In this document: piece by piece, positions 51,301 to 63,600 of the stretch
Position numbering within the stretch: the first letter of the stretch is position 1
Layout: every line of letters begins with the position of its first letter
DNA from: Nipponacmea schrenckii
Taxonomy: Eukaryota; Mollusca; Gastropoda; Lottiidae
Reading direction: 5' to 3'
Length of the DNA stretch: 64,000 nucleotides
Assembly: GCA_030562195.1 (NCBI GenBank)
Contig: CM060201.1
Location: forward strand, 24,596,067 to 24,660,066
Translations under genes and position numbers: made by a program
Notes under the pieces: generated by a model
Seen by the model: only the letters and a program-made list of their open reading frames with translations
Database searches by the model: none
What the model was told of the DNA's origin: nothing

Positions 51301-54300
51301 TGATATATTGCATTTTTAATAAGCATGATATTGGATGTCTGGGTTTCTGAAGTACATGTAACTAATATTTACCTGTGCAGATCTTCTTGTTTATCTTTAG
51401 ATAAAGTTGAACACATGAGTAAATCTCGTAATATACTCACTAACCTCATAAAATGAGCTTCTTCTTCCTAAGATACATACATACATTTTATATATATCAT
51501 TGTATATTGAAATATTGAGTTTTCTTTTTTTTTATATCCATTGTATTGATTCATGGGCTGAATGTTAGACAGGACCATGTCCTTGTGTATTGAACACCAT
51601 TCTGACTCATGTAATATGAAGTGTTTATCTATATGGTATGAATGTAAGACAGGGCCACGTCTTAGTGCACCTACTTCTGACCCATGTGAAGTATAGAGAC
51701 TATTTTTGTCCCCATCGACTGAATGTTAGACAGGACCATGTCCTTGTGTATTGAACCCCATTCTGACCCATGTAAAATATAGAGTTTATGTTTGTCCCCT
51801 ATGGGATGAATGTTAGATAGGACCATGTCCTTGTGTATTGGACCTCAATCTGACCAATGTATAATAAAGAGTCTATTATTATTATGTTTATGGATACAAA
51901 TTCTTACCTCATCTGCTGATTTTTTCTCAATAGTTAAATTAAACAGAATCTTTAAAATTTCTGAACAAAGTTCTACATCTTGATCACCCAGACCAGCTTT
52001 TCTTTCTTCGGCAGCCCGTAAAGTTAGATCTAATACTTCCATTAAATACGTAAACCCATGTAACTCATGGCGAATTTTAGGTCTGAAATGGAATGGAGAA
52101 ATGAAATCTTGTATTTTAGCTTTCGTATTATGTTTCACAATGTGGATAAAGCTTATCCGCAATAGGGGTGCACCGAAATTCATCCTCATTTTCAAAGCCT
52201 CCAAGAACCTTCTCCTGTGGGCTGCCCTCCATGGTCACTAAACCACCAAAAGTCTGGGAGGAAATTTTACGATACATTTTGGCAAGGGAGGAATCTCATA
52301 AAAAAGGTTGAGAAACACTGAAAATATAGAAAAATGCCTCAACAATATGGCTATGCGGACATTACCATGTATATTTTAAGGAAGTGCCTTGCATAATCCT
52401 GAAGCAATGTTTCTTACCTGGTTTCTATACATGCAGGTAACGCTGTTAGTAAAAACAACATTCTCATGTCAAAAAACTGGAAAATTAAATAAAAAATTTG
52501 ATTAATTGTATCCACAACCTTTTCCTATGAGAGGTTTTAGCTGTTATCATTCATTATTCTTATGTTATTATTTACAAAACAAACCATAGAAATAGCTATA
52601 TGAAGGCATGCTCATTGGCCAGTATTAAAGTGAGGTTTTATCACACATTTGATTAACCTAGCTCGAAAAACAGGCTTTCCCTGCTAAATGGAAACACAGG
52701 TTCAAAATTAACACTTGCCCAATTGTTATTGGGGACCAGAAAATCCACTGGGCGACTAAAATCCTGGTAAAGCTTGCCTGACATGGCTTTCTTAATTTGA
52801 ACTCCTGGTAAGTATATGTGTAAGTAAAAGTGTTGAAGAGACAATGGTGTCTGACTGCCTTTCTCAAAATAAAAAGAAGACAATGACATAACTACCTTGA
52901 CATTAAATCTTAATTCTGGATCACCATACGTCTTCAATCTTTGTACTAGTGCATCCACACAACCTGATCGACTAGAAAATATAAATATATACAGAAAATC
53001 AAACACACACTTGTAACCTATGTCAGCGTTTCTTTATGAGATTATTTGATAACTGATTGATAATCCTTGCAACATGGAAGAACAACATCCAAAAACATAT
53101 CACTAGAAGATCAAAGAAAAATCTCATAAAATGTTTTAATGCGTATTTTTTTTTAATATCATTCATTTTAGTGTCCCAATGGACTGAATGATAAACAACA
53201 CCATGTCCTTGTGTATTGGATCTATTTTGGACCCATGTAAAATAAAGAGTTTATTAACTGAAATGTACTAACCAACATAGTTTCTGTACAGCTTTACTAT
53301 TAAATATTAAATTACATAAACATTTCTGAGCTTCCACAATCACTGAAAAGGAAGATTTTCACACTAATAATAATGCCCCATTTCATGCTGTTGATAGAAC
53401 CTGCTTTTTTATATTCAATTTTTATCCAGAATTACAATGTTTGAAATACTTCATTTATTTAAAATTTGTGCAATCACCATCTGTTTCTATTTCAAAAATG
53501 AAATGAATGGGACACAACCTACTCTTCTGCACCTAATGGGCTTATGAAAAAGGGTGACATCATGCAGGGTGAAATGAGGGAAATTTTGCCAGGACAGCAG
53601 CATTAGCCTATTTTTTTATGATCTCCAAACATAAAGGGATCTTTTAACATGGCAACAGCCCGTTGCATACATGGCCTCAGTCTATTGTTTCATCAGAACG
53701 ACTAGACAATTTCAAAGATTAGCTTAATTTTAAATGTTCCAAGAGTCAAACATCAAATTTCAAAACGGTTTAGAGAACCTCTTTTAAATCCATTAAGACT
53801 ATGAAAAACATACCATCTTGATCACCATACTGAATGGTACACGTCTGTTCTTGTTCAGGACAATTACTGAGACCAGCTAAACTCATTAATAATCTTATAC
53901 ATTCATCAGATACCATGGTATCCATCCTTTCTTTCTCTCGACTTAATATTCTTAGTGACTGTAGACACAGTAATATACATCGCGATGATAAGTTACCTCG
54001 TAACCTTTCTAATATGGCTTCTATACATTTCTGAAAAAAAAATGGCAACTCATGAACTTAGTTATCATCATAGTAACTGCAGGGAATCAAAGAAATATAC
54101 TATTTTTCTTATGATAAGAATATTAGCATCGTAACTTAGAAATTTCTAATAATGGCTATCTATATGCATTTCTAGAACACTGAAATTATAAAGAGTAAAC
54201 TCATGAATTATTGAATTATTATTCAAGTGAATACTTCATTCAGCTGCACCTAAAAGTTTAATTCTATGTTTCTTGGATATAGGTAAAGAGTTTAGCAGTA

Positions 54301-55950
54301 GACTTGTTTAAATTAAAAAATAATTTGCACAATCTAATTATATCGTATTTTAAAATCAGCTTACTTCCCTAGACACTGAAATACCATCTTATTTATTATG
54401 GTATCTCCCTCTCCCCCAGAAAATATTGAAAACTATAGAAATTAATTTCTGACGCTTCCAAGGCTCCAAAATCCAAATCAAAATGTTCATCTTTTTGTTT
54501 TTTGTAAATGAATCAATCTCTTTAAGAGAGGACAAAGAAAAATTAGTTTGGCTTAATTTTCATAAAGCCAGGGTCCAGCCACCATGAGAGACCACATGGC
54601 TGATTGAAATGTGAACCAACACCAATAAATTTAGGTACAAAATAAGATAGCATTACTTACAGTTTTAACTTGTGTACTCATATCAGGGAAAGCAAAAACT
54701 TGGGCATTCTGAAAAAGAACAAAGAATGATTATTCAAATATTTTCAGAAAAACCATCAATCTCACCTTCTTTCACTTGCCCATAACGGAAAAGTGTAAAA
54801 ATAAATTCAAACTGACATGTCCCTTTAAAGGGTTTTACAAAAATGACTTAGTTTTGTGAGTTTTCCAGATTTTAAGGAATTCTGTTACTTTATGACACCA
54901 GGTTAGTTCACTGATGAATATATACACATATTGACCATTCTTGAGAACTTAAATTTTATGTCCATTCTAAGACACAGTATCTCTTTAACCTAGCATTATA
55001 TAAAGTGCAACAATGTACATATTCTATAGGTTTTAGCAACTGTTAATAATAGATGGTTTATCACAATTTGAAACATTGTTGTACATAATATCAATATCAT
55101 TGGTCAGTAATTTTAATATTCCTATGTCTCCACAGAACATATTTATATTGTTTGAAAGATATTATTTTAAAGGAACAGGTTGGCCACAAGAGGGGTTGAT
55201 TTGGGTCTTGAATATTTGTAAACAGTTTTCAAAAGTATTGAAACTGCACAGAAATCATATAGTTTGTTTCTTTCGCTCTTAAGGTGTTAATTTATCTAAA
55301 TGATATCAAAATATACACAAGCATATTAGGCCTAAGTAAAGTTACTCAAATGATGGGAAAATATACACAAGCAACTTAAGCCTTAAAGGTAATTTGCTCA
55401 GTTCTGCCATTCTTTTGTTGTTTTAAAGTCCATCTCTACACAAAAATTATCAAACATCTTAATGAAATCATGGTTGGACAAAGAGGATCCTTTCCTTCTG
55501 CTAATGAATCAAAGATCAAGGCATCGACCTATGTTATGCAGAACTAGGCTTAATCCATTCTAGTAAAAGAATAAAAAAATCAGGAATATTTTGCCTTGAC
55601 ATTAATCTGTGCAGCTGTAATTTGACCTTTACTGGTGTAGTGACGTAAATTGTGGGATATCTGAGCCATTCTACATCAAAACATATTGGCATTGGATAAA
55701 TAATTATCAAACGCAATTAAAATATACTGCATATACGTCAGAAGAAGAACTTGCATGGGTACTTATAGGCCATAACATGAGACAAAAAGATAATGTTTCA
55801 GTAACGTTTAACAGTGTCAAACGTCATTTGCCCCAGAATCCGTTTCAACACGCACGGCATAATTACCTCGGAAATGATTTTTTCCAGAAAAATGCTAAGA
55901 TCCTCTTCGTTTGTCTCCAGCAACAACCTTGCATCTCCTTCCTTCATCAT
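45344..55950 (-). CDS. RIC8 / synembryn, chaperone and exchange factor for G-alpha subunits
   Basis: Cytosolic armadillo-like protein that folds nascent G-protein alpha subunits and promotes their GDP/GTP exchange. Fifteen coding exons (minus): 55950-55867, 54708-54661, 54030-53814, 53342-53273, 52971-52896, 52476-52418, 52082-51908, 51467-51373, 51047-50876, 49986-49888, 47294-47230, 47034-46952, 46369-46216, 45928-45809 and 45476-45344. Frames join at every GT-AG border, giving 549 residues against about 530-560 in animals. Family marks in order: N-terminal [12 protein letters not shown], the [10 protein letters not shown] helix, [36 protein letters not shown], an acidic [17 protein letters not shown] segment with likely CK2 sites, and VNPVTG leading into [15 protein letters not shown] or B type not decided. 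The start was chosen as the first ATG of exon 1 (MMKEG); the second ATG follows immediately. Introns hold SINEs, a Helitron-like element and a splice-site minisatellite. Confidence 0.93.
45489..45735 (-). mobile_element. SINE copy in the last RIC8 intron
   Basis: Tail and body of the family: AAATGAAATGAATTGAG, then TTTTACATCCTACTTTTCTG, GGCAAATGCCATGCAGTGTG and AATGTGCACAGCCTGTAGCA. It is inserted 12 bases upstream of the last exon's acceptor, in the same orientation as the gene. Confidence 0.8.
46070..46170 (-). mobile_element. SINE fragment in a RIC8 intron
   Basis: GGGCTAATGAAGAAGACAAC, ATGCAGTGTGTAATGAGGG and GTGTCATTAGCCTACTTT match the family body; no tail. Confidence 0.6.
47335..49476 (+). 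mobile_element. Pearl-like non-autonomous Helitron-type element with 12 core repeats
   Basis: The left end is TAGCTTGCCAGGCAAGGTAA followed by TATACGCCCACT. The core is about 12 tandem units of about 145-190 bp (mostly near 160), each with GGGTTCATCCTTGGG, CCAAGTTTCATCAAAATCC, TAGAGTGTTTACAAGC and CAAGGGCAATAACT. After the core comes an ACGG microsatellite (49394-49428), then GACGACAATATACGCCCCCC and ATGTGGGCGTATAA, a terminal hairpin. Pearl elements of molluscs have this architecture (about 160-bp core repeats plus an ACGG-type microsatellite); assignment is by architecture only. It lies in a RIC8 intron, starting 40 bases from an exon. No Rep/helicase frame is present. Confidence 0.8.
49556..49652 (+). 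mobile_element. Core-less copy of the pearl-like element
   Basis: ACAGCTTGCCAGGCAAGG, ATATGCCCACTGACAGC and then directly GGGTGATGCAAATATATGC and CATTTCATGTTGGTGTATAA join the two ends of the 47335-49476 element with no core or microsatellite. It lies 80 bases beyond that element. Confidence 0.65.
50045..50875. repeat. Minisatellite, 30-bp unit, seeded from a RIC8 5' splice site
   Basis: About 20 nearly perfect 30-bp units at 50052-50640 (AGCTACCTGGTCTAAACTGT plus TATCAAGAAC), then about seven decayed 30-37-bp units up to 50875. On the minus (RIC8) strand a unit reads CTTGATAACAGTTTAGACCA, then GGTAGCT. The end of the RIC8 exon at 50876 reads CTTGACAACAGATTAGACCG, then G and its donor GTAAGC. 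Each unit is therefore a copy of the exon end plus donor. A 184-residue plus-strand frame across the array is antisense to RIC8 and not considered real. Confidence 0.93.
51050..51178 (-). mobile_element. SINE tail-half in a RIC8 intron
   Basis: Tail GAAATGAAATGAATGAAATG, then TTTTGCATCCTACTCTTCTG, then GCCACGCCATGCAGTTTGCA. The tail begins directly after the acceptor AG of the downstream RIC8 exon (exon start 51047), so the insertion's 3' tail lies in the polypyrimidine region. Confidence 0.75.
51545..51880 (+). repeat. Four tandem copies of the GTTAGACAGGACC repeat
   Basis: Same family and orientation as 5640-5990: GTTAGACAGGACCATGTCCT, TGTGTATTGAAC and CCATGTAAAATATAGAG-type blocks. It ends ATAATAAAGAGTCTATTATT. 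Located in a RIC8 intron, antisense to the gene. Confidence 0.75.
53165..53255 (+). repeat. Single copy of the GTTAGACAGGACC repeat family
   Basis: One diverged unit (ACAACACCATGTCCTTGTGT, then ATTGGATCTATTTTGGACCC, then AAAATAAAGAGTTTATTA), 18 bases from a RIC8 exon end. Confidence 0.65.
53497..53708 (-). mobile_element. SINE copy in a RIC8 intron
   Basis: Tail AAAATGAAATGAATGG, then CTACTCTTCTGCACCTAATG, ATGAGGGAAATTTTGCCAGG and GGCCTCAGTCTATTGTTTCA. The tRNA-like head is missing. Confidence 0.75.
54845..54990. repeat. Dispersed repeat, copy 2
   Basis: Same-strand copy of 34790-34930 (TGACTTAGTTTTGTGAGTTT; TTACTTTATGACACCAGGTT; CTAAGACACAGTAT). It is preceded by TGTCCCTTTAAAGGG and followed by TCTTTAACC. 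Located in RIC8 intron 1. Confidence 0.85.
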
Positions 55951-57625
55951 TTTGAAGACCTTAGACTATCGAATCCTACAACAAGTATGCCATTAGTTAG
56001 ATCGAATGGAGAACTAAAACATTCATTTATTGTCCTCTATGAAAAGTGGAACATTTATCGGATCGTTACTGGTCCAAAAATCATCACATTATTCTGCATC
56101 TTTAGACTCGATCATGATGACTTTCATTATAAAACGTCCACAGAATCTCCAGTCTTATAAACCTTGACTACTAATCAATAATATTCGTGGTACTTTGCTA
56201 CTGTACAAATTCCATCTGGAAATTTCGTGACAGTTCTCTGTGGGTCAAATATGAAAAATCATATATCGCACCAAACAGATGAAAATTTTTCACAAAATCC
56301 TTATAAAGCCGAGGAGGCCTATAATTATGATGTACTTATATGTTTATATTTTATTGTTTTTTTTTTATTTAATATAGTCACAGCATTTAAATCTGAAATA
56401 GAAATTTCCATTATTTACTCTTAATTATGGCTCATCCAATTTCTTTTGTACTTCAAATTTTGTTAAATTCCAAATGAGTGTTTCTTGGGTATTTCATAAA
56501 ATTAGTAAGCAAACCCTGCCTCATTTATGATATATTGTTTTCAACAGCAAAGTACAATCCTTAGCCGGAAGTTTAAAAACCTAATTTTGATTGGGTTCTA
56601 TTTTTAGTTTTTTGACAGCATGTCTATTCTCACAATTTACGTGATATTATCGATAAAAAGTTATTTAACAAACAAGAAATGTGTGCTTTTATTTTCAAAT
56701 TAGAAAAAAAACGTAACAGCCACCGCTTTTACATGATAGATAGGCTGTTCCCGTGTGTTTGTCTATCAAGGATTTGAAGAAGAATCAAATTCCCCACAAT
56801 GACGTCATTTGTACTGCGTATATATTTCTTTTATATGAACGTAATTGTCGTGCTGATAATAATTTAATATATAACAAAATGGCTGACTTGTTAAGCTTGT
56901 AATCAACCCAATCCATAAAAACATGTACAGTAGGTCTATGATATAGTATTTACGAACATTTATCGTATTTTTATGTAATCTGTCACATAAAGTATCTGTA
57001 TTTCCTTTTTCCCTTGTGAATGTGTGTTGGGTTCTTCCACGTTCATTATTAGTTCGGTGTTATTTTTATTTTTGATGAATGAAATGAAGACTGTTTTACT
57101 AAAACTTTTAGTTTCTTGGAGATCTCATGAGAGGATGTCAGTGCAGCAGTGGCAATGGGCAATACAATAATGTAATAATAATTCTTTACAAAAAAATATT
57201 AATTATAATCAGGTATCGGTACATCTATAATTAGTTATAGCCTGGCCAGCCCATAGGCCTAATTTGTAGACATTGTCATTATTAAGCATAGCCTAATTTT
57301 ATTGCAATGACAACTAGTAGCGTCTTATATTATGGCTTAATCATAATAATAGCAGTTTTATTCACTCCTATTATGCTGACATTAGCCCATAAATTGCAGA
57401 AGAGGAGGATGTAAAACTCCATTCATTTCATTTCCTATTATGTTCCTGGAAAAGGGGTCATGAATTTTGTAGGGAAGATGCGAATGATCCAACTCTGTTG
57501 ACATGTAACTAGAGACTAGGATAAGTTGATCTTATTTTCATGATGGGGAATAACATTTGGTTTCTGTTAATTTTTTAGTTAAGAGGCAGTAGTCTGTAGT
57601 AAATGAAGTTTTAAAGAGAAAGTTA
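55951..57625. promoter_or_regulatory. Divergent intergenic region between RIC8 and the FNBP4-like gene
   Basis: The two start codons face away from each other with 1.67 kb between. No TATA box or known motif could be assigned. A poly-T run lies at 56356-56368 and a SINE tail at 57372-57436. Promoter content is inferred from gene orientation only. Confidence 0.4.
57372..57436 (+). mobile_element. SINE tail fragment
   Basis: GACATTAGCCCATAAATTGC, then AGGATGTAAAACTCCATTCA, then TTTCATTTCC: the last about 65 bp of the family. Confidence 0.7.
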
Positions 57626-60600
57626 ATGATGTTGAATTCTGGGTTGAATTCTGGTAAGATGAGGGGAGGTAGAAGACAGGTGTTACAACTAGGTGATGAT
57701 GATACAACTGCTTTGGGTAAGAACTTAGTGTACGGTACTTTGAAAGTAACCAAGGTAATAAGTGTAATCTGTAATAAGTGTAGGCCTTTTTTGAAAATTA
57801 CCAGTTAGACGCTTGCTCGCTCACCTGAAGGTCAAGGGTTCAATCCTGGCAAAGGTCAATATGAACTTTCGGATTTTTCAGTCTGGTTTCCCCCTGTCAG
57901 TGATGCAGGTCGGAGGGATTGACATGGAAAAAGTGCTAGTCATTCCAATGGGAAATAAACCAAGGCCTTGTGTGCTACAGGCTGTGCACGTTAAAGATCC
58001 CTCGACAATTGGAAATTTCGAAAAGAGAAGGCTTAAGCTGCTGTCCTGGCTAAATTTCCCTCATAGCACACTGCATGGCATTACCCGTCTTCATGAGCCC
58101 ATAAGGTGCAGAAGAGTAGGATGTAAAACTCCATTCATTTCATATTTTGAAAGTAACCAATGTCAGAAAACTGTAATATTCAAAATACATTTGTCTATTC
58201 TAAACAAGGAAATTTTGTGTATATCTACATCTAATAAAAATCAATGAAATTGTTTTAAGAGTGTTTAAAAGCATTAATTGATTTGGAGGGCTTTAGAGCT
58301 GGTGATATACCTTATCACTGTGTATGGTTCTCTCATGGTAAATAACACACACTAAATATGTACCATTTGAAAAAAAATCGCCTGTCCTATTGGGCTAACA
58401 AATTGTTCTGTTATGACTTTTACAGCTAGAAAGGGTAAAATGATGCATGTTGGAAGCTCAAGTAAAACTAAACCAGGTATGGTGTTTTTATAATGTTTTG
58501 AACCCTACCAATAATGCTTGTAAATTTCTCCAGAAGTAGATAATTTCTTATCAAAATGTTGAATTTCATAGTCTCTACTTGTAACCTAGGCCAATGCTTA
58601 TTTAGGAGATCATCTCTTATAACTCCCTAAACTAGAATTTTAATGCTGTGTGCAATTCAATCTCCACATAGATTTAAGTGTTCAAAATATGGAGAACACA
58701 TAGTTTTTATACGCCCACATGAAAATGTGGACGTATATTGCCATCACCCCTCCGTCCGTCCGTCCGTCAACAATTACTTGTGTATGCGATACAGGACAGA
58801 GTTTTTATCCGATTTGAATGAAACTCAAAAATGGCACGATTCCAGATGTCGGTTTATGAGTTATTGCACTTGATTAAATGAAAAAACGTTAAAATTTACT
58901 TGTATACGCAATAGAAGCTGTAGTTTTTATCCGATTTGAATGAAACTCGGTATGTGCATTCATCTTGTTAATATCTCGGACAAGTTCGAAAATGGCGCGA
59001 TTCCAGATGTCGGTTTATGAGTTATTGCTCTTGATTAAATGAAAACCGTTAAAATTTACTTGTGTACGCAATAGAAGCTGTAGTTTTTATCCGATTTGAA
59101 TGAAACTTGGTATGTGTATTCATCTTGAAAATATCTCGGACAATGGCACGATTCCAGATGTCAGTTTATGATTTATGGCCCTTGAATAAATGAAAAAACG
59201 TTAAAATTTACTTGTGTACGCAATAGAAGCTGTAGTTTTTATCCGATTTGAATGAAACTTGGTATGTGTATTCATCTTGATAATATCTCGGACAAGTTCG
59301 AAAATGGCACGATTCCAGATGTCAGTTTATGAGTTATGGCCCTTGATTAGATGGAAAAACGTTAAAATTTACTAGTGTACGCAATAGAAGCTGTAGTTTT
59401 CATCCGATTTGAATGAAACTTGGTATGTGTATTCATCTTGATAATATCTCGGACAAGTTTGAAAATGGCACGATTCCAGATGTCGGTTTATGAGTTATGG
59501 CCCTTGATTAAATGAAAATACGTTAAAATTTACTAGTGTACGCAATAGAAGCTGTAGTTTTCATCCGATTTGAATGAAACTTGGTATGTGTATTCATCTT
59601 GATAATATCTCGGACAAGTTTGAAAATGGCACGATTCCAGATGTCGGTTTATGAGTTATGGCCCTTGATTAAATGAAAAAAACATGGAATATTCTGTTTG
59701 CTGAAGTGGGCGTATGTTACCTTGCCTGGCAAGCTATCTTAAACTCTTGACAAAGTAGCATACCAGGCTCATTACCTGCAAGCCTTTCTCATGTCATGTA
59801 TTCAGAAAAGAATTGTGTGGGCAAGTAATCGTATATAATATAAGTTTTGTGATTGTAACAAGTTTTTGCATTTTCAGCTGGATTATCTGCTCTTGGAGAA
59901 TATTCCGATTCTGATACTGATAATTCCGATGGTGAAAATCATAATGGTACTGCTACAAATAATGGTGAAAATGGTCAGACTTTTAGTCCATACTAATACA
60001 TATGAATAAAACTGATTTTATTGATTATAACTATTGGCTAAGTGATATTACATTGATGTGATAATTCAAAAATGATGTGATATTTTGAAAAAAATGTGAT
60101 ATTTTGAATTTATCATTGTAGATGAAGGTGTGATAACGTCTAGTATAGTACCTGATAATAATATAGATAGTGAAGTAGGCTCGTTTCTGAATGTAAGTAC
60201 TACAGTTGTCTTTAGAAATTTCATCCTATCAAATCACACGATATAGACGCGCTGTTCTCATTTCTATGGCTACAGAACAAAGTGTATTGGTCTTAGTTTA
60301 ATACAGGTTGAAAAGACCATATTAAAACAAACTGTAGTGGGTTTAGTTTAATACAGGTTAAAAAGACCATGTTAAAACAAAGTGTAGTGTGGTTTAGTTT
60401 AATACAGGTTGATAAGACCATGTTAAAACAAAGTGTAGTGGGTTAAGTTTAATACAGGTTTATAAGACCATGTTAAAACAAAGTGTAGTGGGTTTAGTTT
60501 AATACAAGTTTATAAGACCATGTTAAAACAAAGTGTAGTGGTCTTAGTTTAATACAGGTTCATAAGACCATGTTAAAACAAAGTGTAGTGGGTTCGGTTT

Positions 60601-63600
60601 AATACAGGTTAATAAGACCATGTTAAAACAAAGTGTAGTGGGTTTAGTTTAATACAAGTTTATAAGACCATGTTAAAACAAAGTGTAGTGGTCTTAGTTT
60701 AATACAGGTTCATAAGACCATGTTAAAACAAAGTGTAGTGGGTTCGGTTTAATACAGGTTAATAAGACCATGTTAAAACAAAGTGTAGTGGTCTTAGTTT
60801 AATACAGGTTAAAAAGACCATGTTAAAACAAAGTGTAGTGGGTTTAGTTTAATACAGGTTAAAAAGACCATGTTAAAACAAAGTGTAGTGGGTTTAGTTT
60901 AATACAGGTTAATAAGACCATGTTAAAACAAAGTGTAGTGGGCCTAGTTTAATACAAGTTAATAAGCCCATGCTAAAGCCTCTCCTAGGATTAGGTGTGT
61001 AAAAGCTTATTTTGATTCTTTCAGGAGGTCAATCATCTATCAGCATCAAATAGTCCTGCAAGAGAGGGTAGCTCTACACCTCCAACATGTACTCAGTCTA
61101 ACCAGAATAAACCCAAAACTAAAATTAGCATGTATAAGTCAATGTTTGTAAAAGGTGCTACAGAATGGAATCGTAAGGATGACAGTAGGACAGCGCCAAC
61201 AGAGTCTGATATTAATGAACTTCCTGAAGGTAGGGTTCCATGCCAGAGACTATATTATATCTTCAGTAAGAATGCACATTGAATTGTCTATTTACAATGC
61301 CTGTTTTGAAATATCACAGTCTATAAACAAAGTGAAAAGAGATTGTAATGATGAACAAATTTGAAATATCTGATGGTGTTTGAAAACAGTTGCAATAGTA
61401 AGAATGGTTTTTTTAAAAATGGGTATATTCCTTGAATGACATAATCAAGGGTAATTTTACAAATAACATGAGCAAAAATTGATCAAACATTAGTTCTATG
61501 AACAGTAGTTAAATAAATTAATTTTTCCCAGAATTTAAGGCTTGGCTTAGCTTAAACCAAGATGATCTTCCACAGAAGTTTAGCTTAGTGCTAGATAGTG
61601 GTCAGGATAGATTTAGATTGAGTATTGTGGCTGAGTCTTTAAAGTGGATGACTTACCACAACTTTTAATTCAAAATGGTCAGTAGAAAACATTTCAAGGT
61701 ACAATCTCTCCATTGTTTTGATGTCTATTTCAGAGCCCACAACAGACTGGCAGATCTGTATAGACGAGAACACCCAGTATCAATACTATTGGAATACAGT
61801 GAATAATGAAGTGACATGGACTATACCGAGTGATTATACCCAGTATTTATTACAGTATAAAATGTATGAAGAACAACTGGCTAAAATACCAGACGACCGA
61901 CGAGAATATTTGCAGAAGAAAAAATTAGGGTAAGAATTTCTGCCTTCAGGGGCCACTCGATAGTAGAGTTCTGGGACCTGCTTCACAAAAATTTTAGCAA
62001 AGATTTTAAGAAATACAGTAACCTGATTGGTTAATAAATACTCAATTTTAGTGATTGACCAATCTGACCATTGGAACACTAAAATCATCCTAAGTTAAGT
62101 TTTCATGAAACAGGCTCCTGAACGCTAAAATGTCGCAGAATCAATCATATATCATAAAAACTAATATGTAAAAACAGAATTCAAAATGGAAGAGAAGGAA
62201 AAAAGAAGGTAATACATTCATACAGCTAAACGACGAAACCTGTTGAGAAATTTTCATAGAGCACCACCTATGTTCATAAGAAAATAGAATTTAAAAACAG
62301 AATTCAAAATGGCAGAGAAGGGAAAAAGATGGGAAAATTTTGAATGTTATACATACGCTTTCATACAACTAAAAGACAAAACCTGTTGAGAACTCTCCAG
62401 AGCGCCACCTAAGTTTTCCTCGCTTCTTGACCCCATCTTGACCCCTTCAAGGGTTGTGAGTCAGAATGTAATTGATATCACTCTGCTGTAATTGGTCAAG
62501 GATATCTCTCATTAATGAAAAAGCTGTTTTACCCTGTCATGAATTTACCTCATAACTCACTGTGTTGCATTTGTTGAATTTTGATCAAGGGTTTAATAAA
62601 TATAAAAAAATTGTTTATAGGTTAATTCAAAGTCCAAAAATAATAAAACCCAAGCCAAGTCCACCAAAACAGGAGCGTCAAGAAACATTGGCATTTAGCA
62701 CACCAGTTACGGTTACCAACAATCTGATTGGTCAATCAGTGAACAATGGTGGTGACCCACCAATCAAAGAAGAGCTGACTGATTCTGAAAAGCAATTCTA
62801 TTCTGAAATCAAAGAACTAGAGAAAATGGATGTGGAACCCCCAGAGGAGAAACCACCTTTGCCTGAAGAATTACCTCCCCTACCTCCTATGCCACCACCT
62901 CCTGAGGTTGAGATGGTTAAAAGCAATGGTGACCACTCAGTGACTGAGAATGAAAAACCAGAAAATAAAGCGTCTGACAGTGAGGTTAATATTGATCTAG
63001 AGGACATTGATAATGCATTGGAAAAAGCATTAGAGACGAAAAAGGTAAGAAAGTGTAGAAGAATGATTTTATTTTTGTTAAATTCAAGCTTGTAAGAATG
63101 GAGCAGTTCTTAAAATGTAATGATGGCTTTCATAAAAGTTGTTTCGACCCGTGATATATAATTTAAGACTGTATTTAGTGAACCTATTACATGGTGGCTA
63201 CTGGCTAACTTTCCTTATTGCCCATCTTCTAAGCCAAAGAAGTTGCAGAAAATTAATTAAAACTCCATTTTCTTCATTTTTCAGGAAGAACTAAAAAAAC
63301 TAGAAGCAGAAGAGACGGTCAAACCTAAACACCATAACAAACATAAGAGACATTCTTCCCCAGATTCCTCCATACAGACGTCACAGGTTGCTAAGAAACG
63401 GAAAGAAACTGTCATGGTGGAAGAAATATCACGACCTACTCCCCCACCCTCCCCACCAGTAGAGAAACCTTCCAAACAAGCTGTGGAATCAGTGAGAAAA
63501 GTATTAGTGGACTATGAACATGGTAAGATAAATTATAAATCATTTTTATTTGAAAAAAAATGGCGATGCACTCTCAAACCATATTTTTTTAGAATCGCAT

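Noticed and set aside
55777..56160. 127-residue plus-strand frame
   Set aside because: It is antisense to RIC8 exon 1 and its 5' flank; the minus strand gives the recognisable N-terminus with correct splice donor.
57813..58247. 144-residue open frame on the plus strand
   Set aside because: It coincides with a full-length SINE within an intron; the 'protein' is the SINE body.
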